This document shows, in pieces, positions 10,028 through 18,733 of a DNA stretch of 64,000 bases. The first letter of the stretch is position 1, and each line of letters starts with the position of its first letter. The position numbers and the translations under genes are program-made. This DNA is from Methylopila turkensis (lineage in GTDB: Bacteria; Pseudomonadota; Alphaproteobacteria; Rhizobiales; Methylopilaceae): positions 372,001 through 436,000 of the forward strand of contig NZ_BSFL01000001.1 of the NCBI RefSeq assembly GCF_027922325.1, in the 5' to 3' direction. A model generated the notes under the pieces. The model did not search any database and was not told the origin of the DNA. It saw only the letters and a list, made by a program, of their open reading frames with translations.

Positions 10028-10813
10028 ATGGCCCGCTCGCCCGTCCTCAACGTCATGGTCCAGGCCGTCATGAAGGCCGGCCGCGCCATGCGCCGCGACT
10101 TCGGCGAGGTCGAGCAGCTTCAGGTCTCGGCCAAGGGCCCGGGCGACTTCGTCACCGCCGCCGACCGCAAGGCCGAGGAGACGCTGTTCGCGGAGCTCTC
10201 CCGCGTGCGGCCGGGCTACGGCTTCGTGATGGAGGAGCGCGGCGAGGTCGCCGGCACCGATCCGGACCACCGCTGGATCGTCGATCCGCTCGACGGCACC
10301 ACGAACTTTCTGCACGGCATCCCGATGTTCGCCATCTCGGTCGGGCTGGAGCGCGCGGGCCAGCTCGTCGCCGGCGTGGTCTTCAACCCGATCACCGACG
10401 AGCTCTACACCGCGGAGCGCGGCGGCGGCGCCTATCTCAACGACCGCCGTCTGCGGGTCGCGGCGCGGCGCGACCTCGTCGACGCGGTGATCGCCTGCGG
10501 CGTGCCGCATCTCGGCCGCCCGGCCCACGACCTGTTCCGCGAGGAGCTCGGCCGCATCCAGGGCCGCGTCTCCGGCATCCGGCGTTTCGGCGCGGCCTCG
10601 CTCGACCTCGCCTATGTCGCCTCCGGCCGGCTCGACGGCTTCTGGGAGCGGGACCTGAAGAGCTGGGATCTCGCCGCGGGCCTGCTGCTGGTGCGCGAGG
10701 CGGGCGGCTTCGTCACCGACGCGGCCGGCGGCGACGCCATGCTCGCGCGCGGCTCGGTCGTCTGCGGCAACGAGGCGATCCACGGCCAGCTTCTGAAGCT
10801 CGTGAAGGGCTGA
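10028..10813 (+). CDS. suhB: inositol-1-monophosphatase family protein
   Basis: A 261-residue Mg-dependent phosphatase of the SuhB/IMPase fold. The metal ligands are visible in FVMEERGEV and WIVDPLDGTTNFLHG, and the late conserved motif is LKSWDLAAGLLLVREAGG. It hydrolyses inositol monophosphate or related sugar phosphates; in enterobacteria SuhB also acts in rRNA transcription. An in-frame TTG at 10022 precedes the chosen ATG. The order efp then IMPase recurs in related genomes, with the flavin reductase inserted here. Confidence 0.88.
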   Translation: MARSPVLNVMVQAVMKAGRAMRRDFGEVEQLQVSAKGPGDFVTAADRKAEETLFAELSRVRPGYGFVMEERGEVAGTDPDHRWIVDPLDGTTNFLHGIPMFAISVGLERAGQLVAGVVFNPITDELYTAERGGGAYLNDRRLRVAARRDLVDAVIACGVPHLGRPAHDLFREELGRIQGRVSGIRRFGAASLDLAYVASGRLDGFWERDLKSWDLAAGLLLVREAGGFVTDAAGGDAMLARGSVVCGNEAIHGQLLKLVKG

Positions 10814-10910
10814 CGAACGCTGCTCGACCGTGGTTCCTACGCACTTTTTTAGCAGCGGGAACCGTGGTCTATGGATGCGCAACAAAGCGCAACCGCCGGG
10901 CGGCCCGTCG

Positions 10911-11963
10911 ATGTCCCTGTCCGAACTCGACCCCTACAAGCTGTCCTCGCCGCGGGTCTTCCTGCTCCGGATGGTGATCTTCCTCGCGCTTGCGGGCTTC
11001 GTTGGACTGATCCTGCACGACCAGATCGGGAAGGCGTTCTTGGCGAACGCCGGGCTCAACGGCCTGATCTTCGCGGTGCTGATAATCGGCATCCTGCTCG
11101 CGTTCCGGCAGGTCATCCGGCTGTTCCCCGAGGTGCGCTGGGTCAACGGCTTCCGCATGTCGGAGCCCGGCCTCGCGCTGCGCGACCAGCCGAAGCTGCT
11201 CGCGCCCATGGCGAGCCTGCTCGGCGACCGGGTCGGCAACGCGCCGATCGGCACCAACCTGATGCGCTCGATCCTTGATTCGATCGCGACCCGCCTCGAC
11301 GAGGCGCGCGAGATCGGGCGCTACCTCACCGGCCTGCTGGTGTTCCTCGGCCTGCTCGGCACCTTCTGGGGCCTGCTGGAGACCGTCGGCTCGATCTCCG
11401 GCGTGATCTCGTCGCTCGGCGGGAGCGGCACGCAGGACACCGGCGTGCTGTTCGAGGAGCTGAAGACCGGCCTCGCCGGCCCGCTCGCCGGCATGGGCAC
11501 CTCGTTCTCCGCGTCGCTGTTCGGCCTCGCCGGCTCGCTGATCCTCGGCTTCCTCGACCTTCAGGCCGGGCAGGCCCAGAACCGCTTCCACAACGAGCTC
11601 GAGGACTGGCTCGCGGCCGCGGTGGCGGTGGCGGACGCGGACGCCCGCGACGGCGTCTTCGGCCCGCCCGCCCCGGTCGCGGCCGCCGACCAGGCCGGGC
11701 GCGGCGAGGTCGCGGCCGCCCTCGACCGGCTCGCCAAGACCATGGCCGAGCAGGGCGGCGGCGGCTCCGGCAAGGCCGCGGCGCAGGCGACCGCCCACCT
11801 CGCCGAAGGCATCCAGGGCCTCGTCAAGCACATGCGCTCCGAGCAGCAGATGATCCGCGACTGGGTCGAGACCCAGTCCAACCAGCAGGAGGCGATCCGC
11901 GACCTGCTGGAGAAGCTGCTGTCCGAGCGCGCCCGCGGCGAAAGCGAGCGGGCGCAGCCGTGA
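10911..11963 (+). CDS. MotA/TolQ/ExbB-like proton-channel protein
   Basis: An inner-membrane protein of about 350 residues with two N-terminal membrane segments, a cytoplasmic stretch with EIGRYLTGLLVFLGLLGTFWGL and a further pair of hydrophobic segments around GPLAGMGTSFSASLFGLAGSLILGF, as in MotA/TolQ/ExbB proteins. The C-terminus is charged and coiled-coil like. ATGs at 10875 and 10911 are in frame and neither has a good ribosome site; 10911 is taken because the membrane region follows closely. The next gene encodes a matching peptidoglycan-binding partner, so the two probably form an energised envelope complex. No flagellar genes are nearby, so 'MotA' should not be read as flagellar. Confidence 0.82.
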   Translation: MSLSELDPYKLSSPRVFLLRMVIFLALAGFVGLILHDQIGKAFLANAGLNGLIFAVLIIGILLAFRQVIRLFPEVRWVNGFRMSEPGLALRDQPKLLAPMASLLGDRVGNAPIGTNLMRSILDSIATRLDEAREIGRYLTGLLVFLGLLGTFWGLLETVGSISGVISSLGGSGTQDTGVLFEELKTGLAGPLAGMGTSFSASLFGLAGSLILGFLDLQAGQAQNRFHNELEDWLAAAVAVADADARDGVFGPPAPVAAADQAGRGEVAAALDRLAKTMAEQGGGGSGKAAAQATAHLAEGIQGLVKHMRSEQQMIRDWVETQSNQQEAIRDLLEKLLSERARGESERAQP

Positions 11964-11980
11964 ACAGCGTCAGCCCGCTC

Positions 11981-12118
11981 CACCTTCCACTTCTCCCCGG
12001 CGGGGAGAGGTCGCGAGGCGCAGCCGAGCGGGTGAGGGGGACGAGAGCTTTCCGGATGGGACGAGGCCCCCTCACCCGGCCCTTCGGGCCGACCTCTCCC
12101 CGCCGGGGAGAGGTGAAG
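11981..12118. repeat. dispersed palindromic repeat, CTCTCCCC family
   Basis: An element of about 138 bases with CTCTCCCCGCCGGGGAGAG-type hairpins at both ends, arranged as an inverted pair with a GGGTGAGGGGG / CCCCCTCACCC core. It sits between the proton-channel gene and its OmpA partner, so the two genes are separated by a mobile-looking spacer. Related copies are at 27235-27358 and 30235-30288. Confidence 0.75.
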
Positions 12119-12159
12119 ACGAGCGCCCGTCTCCGCAACCGCGCAGCGAGATGGCTCCC

Positions 12160-13182
12160 ATGGCTCTGAGCGCGCGGCGGCGCTACCGGCCGGTCGACTA
12201 CTGGCCGGGCTTCGTCGACGCGCTGTCGACGCTGCTGCTCGTCATCATCTTCCTGCTGACCGTGTTCATGGTCGCGCAGTTCCTGCTGGGCCGGGAAGTG
12301 TCGGGCAAGGACACCGCGCTGCAGCGGCTGAACGCGCAGATCGCGGAGCTCACCGAACTGCTGGCGCTGGAGCGCTCCACCGGGCTCGCGTCGAAGGACG
12401 AGGCCGCCTCGCTGATGGCGAGCCTCCAGGCCGTCGAGAGCGAGCGCGACCGCCTCCGCGCCGAGGCGCAGTCCGGCGCGAGCCGGGCGGACGCCGCCGG
12501 CGGCCAGGTCGCGGAGCTGCAGGGCTCGCTCGATCGCGAGCGCGACCTCTCCGCCCGCGCCCGCAGCCAGGTCGAGCTGCTGAACCAGCAGATCTCGGCG
12601 CTGCGCCGCCAGATCGCCGCGCTCGAGGACGCGCTCAACGCCTCCGAGAACCGGGACCGCGAGAGCCAGGCCAAGATCGCCGATCTCGGCTCGCGGCTGA
12701 ACGTGGCGCTGGCCCAGCGCGTGCAGGAGTTGGCGCGCTACCGTTCCGACTTCTTCGGACGGCTGCGGCAGATCCTCGCCGACCGGCCCGACGTGCGCGT
12801 CGTCGGCGACCGGTTCGTGTTCCAGTCCGAGGTGCTATTCGACGTCGGCCAGGCGCAGCTGAGCGAGGCGGCCCGTCCCGAACTCGACAAGCTCGCGCAG
12901 GCGTTGGTTCAGCTGAACGGCGAAATCCCCTCCGACATCAACTGGGTGATGCGCGTCGACGGCCACACCGACATCCGCCCGACGCGGGGCGCCTTCCCCT
13001 CGAACTGGCTGCTGTCCTCGGCGCGGGCGATCGCGGTGGTCGAGTATCTCGTCTCGAAGGGCGTGCCGCCGCAGCGCCTGCTCGCCGCTGGCTTCGGCGA
13101 GTTCCAGCCGCTCGACACGGCCACGACCGAAGACGCCTACCGCCGCAACCGCCGCATCGAGCTCAAACTGACGGAGCGCTGA
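12160..13182 (+). CDS. OmpA/MotB-type peptidoglycan-binding membrane protein
   Basis: The 340-residue protein has one membrane segment near the N-terminus (VDYWPGFVDALSTLLLVIIF), where the Asp is placed like the proton-carrying Asp of MotB/TolR. A long periplasmic coiled coil (about residues 45-185) is followed by a C-terminal OmpA-like domain with the peptidoglycan-binding segments VDGHTDIRP and LLAAGFGEFQPL. ATGs at 12151 and 12160 are in frame; a GAG about 10 bases upstream favours 12160. It is the stator-like partner of the preceding MotA/TolQ homologue. The long coiled coil sets it apart from ordinary ExbD/TolR. Confidence 0.85.
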   Translation: MALSARRRYRPVDYWPGFVDALSTLLLVIIFLLTVFMVAQFLLGREVSGKDTALQRLNAQIAELTELLALERSTGLASKDEAASLMASLQAVESERDRLRAEAQSGASRADAAGGQVAELQGSLDRERDLSARARSQVELLNQQISALRRQIAALEDALNASENRDRESQAKIADLGSRLNVALAQRVQELARYRSDFFGRLRQILADRPDVRVVGDRFVFQSEVLFDVGQAQLSEAARPELDKLAQALVQLNGEIPSDINWVMRVDGHTDIRPTRGAFPSNWLLSSARAIAVVEYLVSKGVPPQRLLAAGFGEFQPLDTATTEDAYRRNRRIELKLTER

Positions 13183-13236
13183 GCGCATCCCCCTTGCGCT
13201 CCAGCTCCGCTCTCGGCGCAAACCTAAGCGCGCGTC

Positions 13237-13659
13237 TTAAAACGTCTTACTGAGGAAGAACCGCTCGCGGCCGCGGGGGTGGCCGGGTATGGAGCCGAAG
13301 ACCTCGAAGCCGAGCTTCTCGTAGAAGCCGCGCGCCTGGAAATCGAAGGTGTCGAGCCAGATCCCGGCGCAGCCGCGAGCGCGAGCCTCCCTCTCCGCAG
13401 TGCCGAGAAGCGCGCGCCCGAAGCCCGCCCCGCGCAGTCGTTCCGGCACCACCAGCAGCTCCACATAGAGCCAGTCGAAGCTCGTGCGCCCCCACAGGCC
13501 GCCGACCGTCCGGGCGGTCGCGGGATCGCGCAGCAGCACGGCGAGTGGTCTGGCGCCGGAAGGCCCGACCGACGCCTCGTTGAAGGCGATCAGCTCGCGC
13601 AGGATAGCGTCGCGGTCGTCCGAGCCGGCCGCGTCGGTGAGCACCAGGTCGGGCGTCAC
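13237..13659 (-). CDS. GNAT-family N-acetyltransferase
   Basis: A 140-residue single-domain GNAT protein. The acetyl-CoA loop is VVPERLRGAGFGRALLGTAE (motif A), preceded by the strand WLYVELL and followed by LDTFDFQARGFYEKLGFEVFG (motif B). Substrate is unknown. The GTG start at 13659 lies three bases after the stop of the upstream ABC transporter gene, so the two form an operon read leftward. The pairing suggests modification of the exported compound or a self-protection role, but that is inference. Confidence 0.85.
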   Translation of the reverse strand: MTPDLVLTDAAGSDDRDAILRELIAFNEASVGPSGARPLAVLLRDPATARTVGGLWGRTSFDWLYVELLVVPERLRGAGFGRALLGTAEREARARGCAGIWLDTFDFQARGFYEKLGFEVFGSIPGHPRGRERFFLSKTF

Positions 13660-13662
13660 GCC

Positions 13663-15474
13663 TCAGCCCGCCGCGACGCGCAGCGCCTCGTCGACGCGGC
13701 CGAACTGCAGCTCGGCGAGCCGGGCGTAGAGGCCGCGGCGGGCGACGAGCTCCGCATGGGTTCCCTCCTCCACGACCGCGCCATCCTCGATCACAACGAT
13801 TCGGTCGGCGGCGAGCACGGTCGCGAGGCGGTGCGCGATGACGAGGGTGGCTCGGCGTGCGCCGCGCGCCGCGATGGCCTGCTGCACCAGCGTCTCGCTC
13901 TCGGCGTCGAGCGCGGAGGTCGCCTCGTCGAGCAGCAGCACGGGGGCGTCGCGCAGCAGCGCGCGGGCGAGCGCGATGCGCTGGCGCTGGCCGCCCGACA
14001 GCGTCACGCCGCGTTCGCCGAGCAGCGTGTCGTAGCCCTGCGGCAGCGCGCCGATGAAGCCGTGCGCGCCGGCCTCGCGCGCCGCCGCCTCGACCTCGGC
14101 GTCGGTCGCGGCGAGACGGCCGAGGCGGACGTTCTCGCGCGCGCTCGCGGCGAACACCACCGGGTCCTGCGGCACCAAGGCGAGCCGCGCCCGCACGTCC
14201 TCGAGCGCCGCGGCGCGGATGTCGACGCCGTCGAGCGTCACCCGGCCCGCGGTCGGGTCGTAGAAGCGCAGCGCCAGGTTGATCAGCGTGCTCTTGCCGG
14301 CGCCGGAGGGGCCGACGATCGCCACCGTCTCGCCGGGGCGCACCTGGAACGACACGTCCCGCAGCACGACCCGCTCCGGCGCGCCGGGATAGGCGAAGCC
14401 GACGCTCTCGAAGGCCAGTTCGCCCCGCGGCGGCTCGGGGAAGCGCACGGGCGAGGCCGGGTCGGCCACGCCGGGCCGGACCTCAAGCAGCTCGTTCAGC
14501 CGCTCGGCGGAGCCCGCGGCCTGGGACAGCTCGCCCCAGACGTTGGACAGCTCGCCGATCGCGCCCGCCGCGAACACGGCGTAGAGCACGAACTGGCCGA
14601 GCGTGCCGGGCGACATCGTTCCCGCGAGCACCCCGGTCGCGCCGTACCACAGCACCGCGACCACGCTCGCGAAGATCAGGAAGATCGCGATCGCGGTCAG
14701 CACCGCGCGCGCGCCGATCGAGCGCTCGGCGGCCGCGTAGGCGTCCTCGACCGCGGCGCGGAAGCGCCCGGCGACCCGCGTCTCGGCGTTGAAGGCCTGC
14801 ACGCTGCGCATCGCGCCGATGGTCTCGCCGGCGAGCGCGGAGGCCTCCGCCAGCGTGTCCTGGGCGGCGCGCGAACGGCGGCGCACCGAGCGTCCGAAGC
14901 CGACCAGCGGCAGCACGATGACCGGGATCGCGAGCAGCACCATCGCGGAGAGCTTGGGGCTCGTCACGACCATCATCGCCGCGGCGCCGAGGAACAAAAA
15001 CAGGTTGCGCAGCGCCTGGCTCGCCGTCGCGCCGAACGCCGCCTTGATCTGGGTCGTGTCGGCGGTGAGCCGGGAGACCAGCTCGCCCGAACGGGCGCTG
15101 TCATAGAACGCGGCCGACAGCGTGGTGAGCCGCGTGAACACCGCGTCGCGGAGGTCGGCGACGACCCGCTCGCCGAGCGTGGTCACAAACCAGTAGCGGG
15201 CGGCGCTCGCGACTGCGAGCACGGCGACGACCGCGAGCATAGTCCCGAAATACCAGTCGACCATGCCGGGGTGCTCGGCCGAGAAGCCGAAGTCGATCAC
15301 CCGGCGCACCGCGACGGGAATCGCAAGCGTCGCCGCGGCGGACGCAACCAGCGCCACGAAGGCGCCGAGCATGCGGCCCTTGTGGCGGAGCGCGAACGGG
15401 CTGAGCGCTGCGAGCGGGCGGAGCGAACGCGAACTCCGGTCCCCCTCCCGCTCAATGGATCGGCGGCGGGCCAT
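13663..15474 (-). CDS. ABC transporter, fused permease/ATPase (MsbA-like exporter)
   Basis: A half-transporter of 603 residues: six membrane helices (about residues 30-320), then an ATPase domain with Walker A GPSGAGKST (near 388), signature LSGGQRQRIALARAL, Walker B VLLLDEATSALD and the H-loop IAHRL. It should work as a homodimer exporting a lipid, peptide or drug. A GTG at 15477 directly precedes the chosen ATG. The Walker residues are intact, so it is probably active. Substrate cannot be inferred; it resembles exporters often annotated as lipid A or multidrug exporters. Confidence 0.9.
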   Translation of the reverse strand: MARRRSIEREGDRSSRSLRPLAALSPFALRHKGRMLGAFVALVASAAATLAIPVAVRRVIDFGFSAEHPGMVDWYFGTMLAVVAVLAVASAARYWFVTTLGERVVADLRDAVFTRLTTLSAAFYDSARSGELVSRLTADTTQIKAAFGATASQALRNLFLFLGAAAMMVVTSPKLSAMVLLAIPVIVLPLVGFGRSVRRRSRAAQDTLAEASALAGETIGAMRSVQAFNAETRVAGRFRAAVEDAYAAAERSIGARAVLTAIAIFLIFASVVAVLWYGATGVLAGTMSPGTLGQFVLYAVFAAGAIGELSNVWGELSQAAGSAERLNELLEVRPGVADPASPVRFPEPPRGELAFESVGFAYPGAPERVVLRDVSFQVRPGETVAIVGPSGAGKSTLINLALRFYDPTAGRVTLDGVDIRAAALEDVRARLALVPQDPVVFAASARENVRLGRLAATDAEVEAAAREAGAHGFIGALPQGYDTLLGERGVTLSGGQRQRIALARALLRDAPVLLLDEATSALDAESETLVQQAIAARGARRATLVIAHRLATVLAADRIVVIEDGAVVEEGTHAELVARRGLYARLAELQFGRVDEALRVAAG

Positions 15475-15579
15475 CACTGGGCGTCTTTGTTGTTGTTCTA
15501 AACGTCATGCGCGCGCTTTATGCCGCGCGGACCGCGCATCCGACAACCCCGACCTCCGCGGCCCAACCGCACGGCCCTG

Positions 15580-15607
15580 TTGTTCCGGCCTGCGCTTTGG
15601 GTTATAG
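15580..15607 (+). promoter_or_regulatory. candidate promoter of rpmE
   Basis: TTGTTC (15580-15585) and TTATAG (15602-15607) are separated by 16 bases in the divergent region between the ABC exporter and rpmE. The -10 box is good and the -35 box is partial. Confidence 0.4.
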
Positions 15608-15684
15608 GCTGCGCCCTCACGCGCATTCAGACCGTTAGACGCCGCCTTCCGGCCGAGCGTCAGCCGAAGACGATAGGCCTCGCC

Positions 15685-15918
15685 ATGAAGACCGACATCC
15701 ATCCGGACTACCACACGATCAAGGTCGTCATGACCGACGGCACCGAGTACCTGACCAAGTCGACCTACGGCAAGGAAGGCGACTCGCTGCAGCTCGACAT
15801 CGACCCGAACACCCATCCGGCCTGGACGGGCGGCTCGACCCAGCTGACCGACCGCGGCGGCCGCCTCTCGCGCTTCAACAAGAAGTTCGCGAACTTCGGC
15901 ATCTCGACCAAGAACTGA
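15685..15918 (+). CDS. rpmE: 50S ribosomal protein L31, zinc-free type
   Basis: A 77-residue ribosomal protein bL31 ([20 protein letters not shown]). The Cys positions that bind zinc in the long-known L31 are absent, and the protein keeps the [13 protein letters not shown] and FNKKFANFG segments. This is the form usual in alphaproteobacteria. It sits at the subunit interface, near the head of the 30S subunit. The ATG at 15685 matches the family start; the protein would otherwise extend into an unrelated GC-rich leader. Confidence 0.95.
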   Translation: MKTDIHPDYHTIKVVMTDGTEYLTKSTYGKEGDSLQLDIDPNTHPAWTGGSTQLTDRGGRLSRFNKKFANFGISTKN

Positions 15919-15945
15919 TCGGCGCAACGCTGGTCCGCATGCTTT

Positions 15946-15975
15946 GGAAGCCTCGACCGCGCGGTCGGGGCTTCC
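15946..15975 (+). terminator. hairpin terminator after rpmE
   Basis: GGAAGCCTCGACCGC (15946-15960) pairs with GCGGTCGGGGCTTCC (15961-15975), allowing one G-T pair, 28 bases after the rpmE stop. There is no clean U-run (CGTCGTTTC follows), so termination may be partial. Confidence 0.55.
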
Positions 15976-16006
15976 GTCGTTTCAGCCCCTCGACAGAGGC
16001 CGCCGC

Positions 16007-16405
16007 TTGCCGAGAACGCTGACGCTCTCCCTCGCCGCGCTCGCCGCCGTCGCGCTTGTGATGTTCGGCTGGTCGTATCTCGACCGCCCGGCCGCTCCCG
16101 CCGCCCGGTCGGGCCTTTCCGGCGAGGCGCGCGCGGCCTTCATCCGCGCCGCCAACGACGCCTGCGTCACCGCCCAGACCGGGGCGCCGGAGAACGTGTC
16201 GCTGAAGCCCGAGGCGATCGCCCGCTTCTGCCGCTGCTACGGCGAGACGCTGGCCGACGCCATGTCGCCGGCCGACATCGAGCGCTTGGCGAAACTCAGT
16301 CGCGAGGAGATCGTCGCGGCGCAGGAGGAGAACGCGGGCGAGGCGTTCCAGTCGTGCTCCGAGCAGGTCGAACGCGACGCCGGCCGTCCGACCGAGGCTC
16401 GCTAA
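16007..16405 (+). CDS. conserved small membrane-anchored protein of unknown function
   Basis: A 132-residue protein starting at TTG, supported by AGAGG about 8 bases upstream; no ATG is available. One membrane segment (about residues 4-22) anchors a short, likely periplasmic domain with three Cys: ANDACVTAQ, FCRCYGE and FQSCSEQ. The Cys spacing and the CRCYGETLAD helix recall small helical proteins annotated only as hypothetical in Hyphomicrobiales. Downstream of rpmE and just before the EAL gene. No function is assigned. Confidence 0.6.
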   Translation: MPRTLTLSLAALAAVALVMFGWSYLDRPAAPAARSGLSGEARAAFIRAANDACVTAQTGAPENVSLKPEAIARFCRCYGETLADAMSPADIERLAKLSREEIVAAQEENAGEAFQSCSEQVERDAGRPTEAR

Positions 16406-16440
16406 CTCTTCCTTGACCATCTCCACGTTATGTCTTGGCG

Positions 16441-18525
16441 ATGGCCAGCGAACCCACCACAGCGGCGTCCGAGCCGATCGGTTCGCGCGCCGAGGGCTGG
16501 CGCGGCGCGCTGACCGTGCGTTTCGCGGCGCTCATCGGCGTGTTCGCGCTCGGTCTCGCCGGCGTCCTGATCGCGACCTCGGCCTATGGCGTGCGCGCCT
16601 CCGCGCAGGAGCGGGCCGAGCGCGCGGCGATCGTCGCCTCGCTCGCCTTCCAGAACGCGATCGCGCGGGGCGACGCGCCTGACGCGGCCCTGACCACCCT
16701 GCGCGGTGAGCACGGCGCGGCCTACGCGACCTTGCAGAATCGGCCGGCGACGCCGTCCACGGAGGGCGCGGTCGCCGCGATCACGCTCGACGACGACGTG
16801 ATCCGGCTCGCGCGACCGGTCGACCTGCCCGATGGTTCGAAGGCTGAGCTCCGGATCGGCGTCTCGCTGGCGCCCGCCGGCCAGGAGGTCGCGCGCATCG
16901 TCGCCGCGGGCATGATGGGCACCCTTGGCTTTCTTATGCTGACGATGCCGGCCGTCGTGTTGCTGTTCAACCGCACGACCCGGCCGCTCCGCGTGCTCGC
17001 CCGCGCCGTCACCCGCACGGGCGCCTCGGACGCCGATCTGACGGCCGCCGCCGACCGTGCCGACGAGATCGGCGCGCTCGCGCGCGCGCATCTCGCCGTG
17101 ACGCGGCAGCTGCTGGCCACCAACGATGTCGTCCGCCGCCTCACCTTCGCCGACACGCTGACGCGGCTCCCGAACCGCGAGGCGCTTCGGGAGCGCATCG
17201 CGACGGGCCTGCAGATCGGCGAAACCGCGGCGCTGCTGAAAATCGGCGTGTTCGGGCTCGACCGGGTCGGCGCGGGCCTCGGCCAGTCGGCCGCCGACGC
17301 CGCGGTGCTGGGCGTCGCGGAGCGGCTGCGCGAGGTCTTGGCCGCCTGGGCGCGCAACGGACCACCGAGCCAGGCGCTGTGGGGCGACCGGACCGCCACG
17401 CTGGCGCGCACTGGCGAGACGGAGTTCGCCATTCTGGTCGAACGCGCGGCTCCGGACGCCGGCGACGACCTGGCTCAGCGGGCGCTCGCGGCGTTCGACA
17501 CGCCGCTGGCGGTCGACGAGCATCAGATCACGCTCGGACTGGCGATCGGCGTGGCCTTCGCGCCCGCGAACGGCGACGAGGCGCGCGAGCTCTTGCGCAG
17601 CGCCTCGACCGCGCTCGCGAGCGCCCGCGCCGGCGGCCCGCAGACGGTCCGTCGCGCCGGCGTCGCCCTCAGCGACGACGCCTATGGGCGGCTGAGGATC
17701 GAGCAGGAGCTTTCCCGGGCGATTTCGAACGGGGAGCTGGAGCTGCACTACCAGCCGCAAATCGAGCTGCGCGGCGGCCGCGTCGTCGGCGCGGAAGCGC
17801 TGGTGCGCTGGCGCCATCCGACCCGCGGGCTGGTGCCGCCGGACAAGTTTGTGCCGGTCGCCGAGGAATGCGGCCTGATGGAGAGCCTTGGCCGCTTCGT
17901 CATCGAGCAGGCGAGCCGCCAGGCCGCCGCTTGGCGCGAGCTCGGGCTCGATATGCGCGTCGCCGTCAACGTGTCGGCGCTGCAATTCCGCAACCCGCGC
18001 TTCGCCGAGCAGACGCTCGCGCTGGTGCGCGGCGTGGGCTGCGATCCCGCCCTGATCGAGCTCGAAATCACCGAGAGCGTCGCGATGTCCGACAGCCTGC
18101 ACGCCGCGCGCGAGCTCGCGCCGCTGCGGGCGGCGGGCGTCCGAATCGCGATCGACGATTTCGGCACCGGCTATTCGAATCTCGCCTCGCTGACCGCGCT
18201 GCCGTTCGACGTGCTGAAGATCGACCGGGCCTTCGTGCGCGACGCGATCGAGAAGCGGAACGCGCAGGTGGTGGTCGCGGCGGTGCTCGGCCTCGCCGCG
18301 AGCCTCGGCGTCGAGACGGTGGCGGAAGGCGTCGAAACCGACGACCAGCGCGCCCTTGTGGCGAGCCACGGCTGCACCTACGGCCAGGGCTACCTGTTCT
18401 CTCCCCCGCTTCCCGCCCCCGCCTTCGAAGCCTGGCGCCAGAAGCGCCTGATCGAGGAGCTGCGGGAGCTCAGCCGGCGCGCCGGCGTTTCGACCGAAGA
18501 AGCCGCGGCCAGAACGGCGACTTAA
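16441..18525 (+). CDS. cyclic-di-GMP phosphodiesterase (HAMP-degenerate GGDEF-EAL)
   Basis: A 694-residue inner-membrane protein: N-terminal membrane helix (about 22-45), periplasmic part, second helix (about 155-180), HAMP linker, a diguanylate-cyclase domain and a C-terminal EAL domain. The GGDEF site reads GETEF and much of the surrounding motif is changed, so cyclase activity is unlikely. The EAL domain looks complete: GAEALVRWRHP, NVSALQF, ELEITES, IDDFGTGYSNL, LKIDR and AEGVET keep the metal and catalytic residues. It should degrade c-di-GMP in response to an envelope signal; the degenerate domain may bind GTP as an allosteric input. No partner cyclase is nearby. Confidence 0.88.
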   Translation: MASEPTTAASEPIGSRAEGWRGALTVRFAALIGVFALGLAGVLIATSAYGVRASAQERAERAAIVASLAFQNAIARGDAPDAALTTLRGEHGAAYATLQNRPATPSTEGAVAAITLDDDVIRLARPVDLPDGSKAELRIGVSLAPAGQEVARIVAAGMMGTLGFLMLTMPAVVLLFNRTTRPLRVLARAVTRTGASDADLTAAADRADEIGALARAHLAVTRQLLATNDVVRRLTFADTLTRLPNREALRERIATGLQIGETAALLKIGVFGLDRVGAGLGQSAADAAVLGVAERLREVLAAWARNGPPSQALWGDRTATLARTGETEFAILVERAAPDAGDDLAQRALAAFDTPLAVDEHQITLGLAIGVAFAPANGDEARELLRSASTALASARAGGPQTVRRAGVALSDDAYGRLRIEQELSRAISNGELELHYQPQIELRGGRVVGAEALVRWRHPTRGLVPPDKFVPVAEECGLMESLGRFVIEQASRQAAAWRELGLDMRVAVNVSALQFRNPRFAEQTLALVRGVGCDPALIELEITESVAMSDSLHAARELAPLRAAGVRIAIDDFGTGYSNLASLTALPFDVLKIDRAFVRDAIEKRNAQVVVAAVLGLAASLGVETVAEGVETDDQRALVASHGCTYGQGYLFSPPLPAPAFEAWRQKRLIEELRELSRRAGVSTEEAAARTAT

Positions 18526-18733
18526 GCCGCCGACGGCCTCACGCAGCGCGCGTCGCGCTGGGCGATCCGCGGTGCGCGCGAGAACGACGGCTTCTGACGG
18601 CTTTTCCTGAGCTCGCGCCGCGACATCGTGCTGCGTCGACAAGCGCCGCACGCTGGCCTTCTGTCACTGAGCCGTGATATTGCGGCGCAGCATGTCATCA
18701 TGCGCGGCGGCAACGAGAGCGGAGTGGCATCGC

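Noticed and set aside
10911-11963. Flagellar MotA
   Set aside because: No flagellar genes nearby, and the partner has a long coiled coil unlike MotB; only the superfamily level is safe.
13279-15501. 740-codon plus-strand open frame
   Set aside because: Antisense to a convincing ABC exporter with all ATPase motifs; no recognisable domain of its own.
18522-18713. 63-codon minus-strand frame in the gap after the EAL gene
   Set aside because: Cys/Arg-rich sequence without a ribosome site or any recognisable feature.
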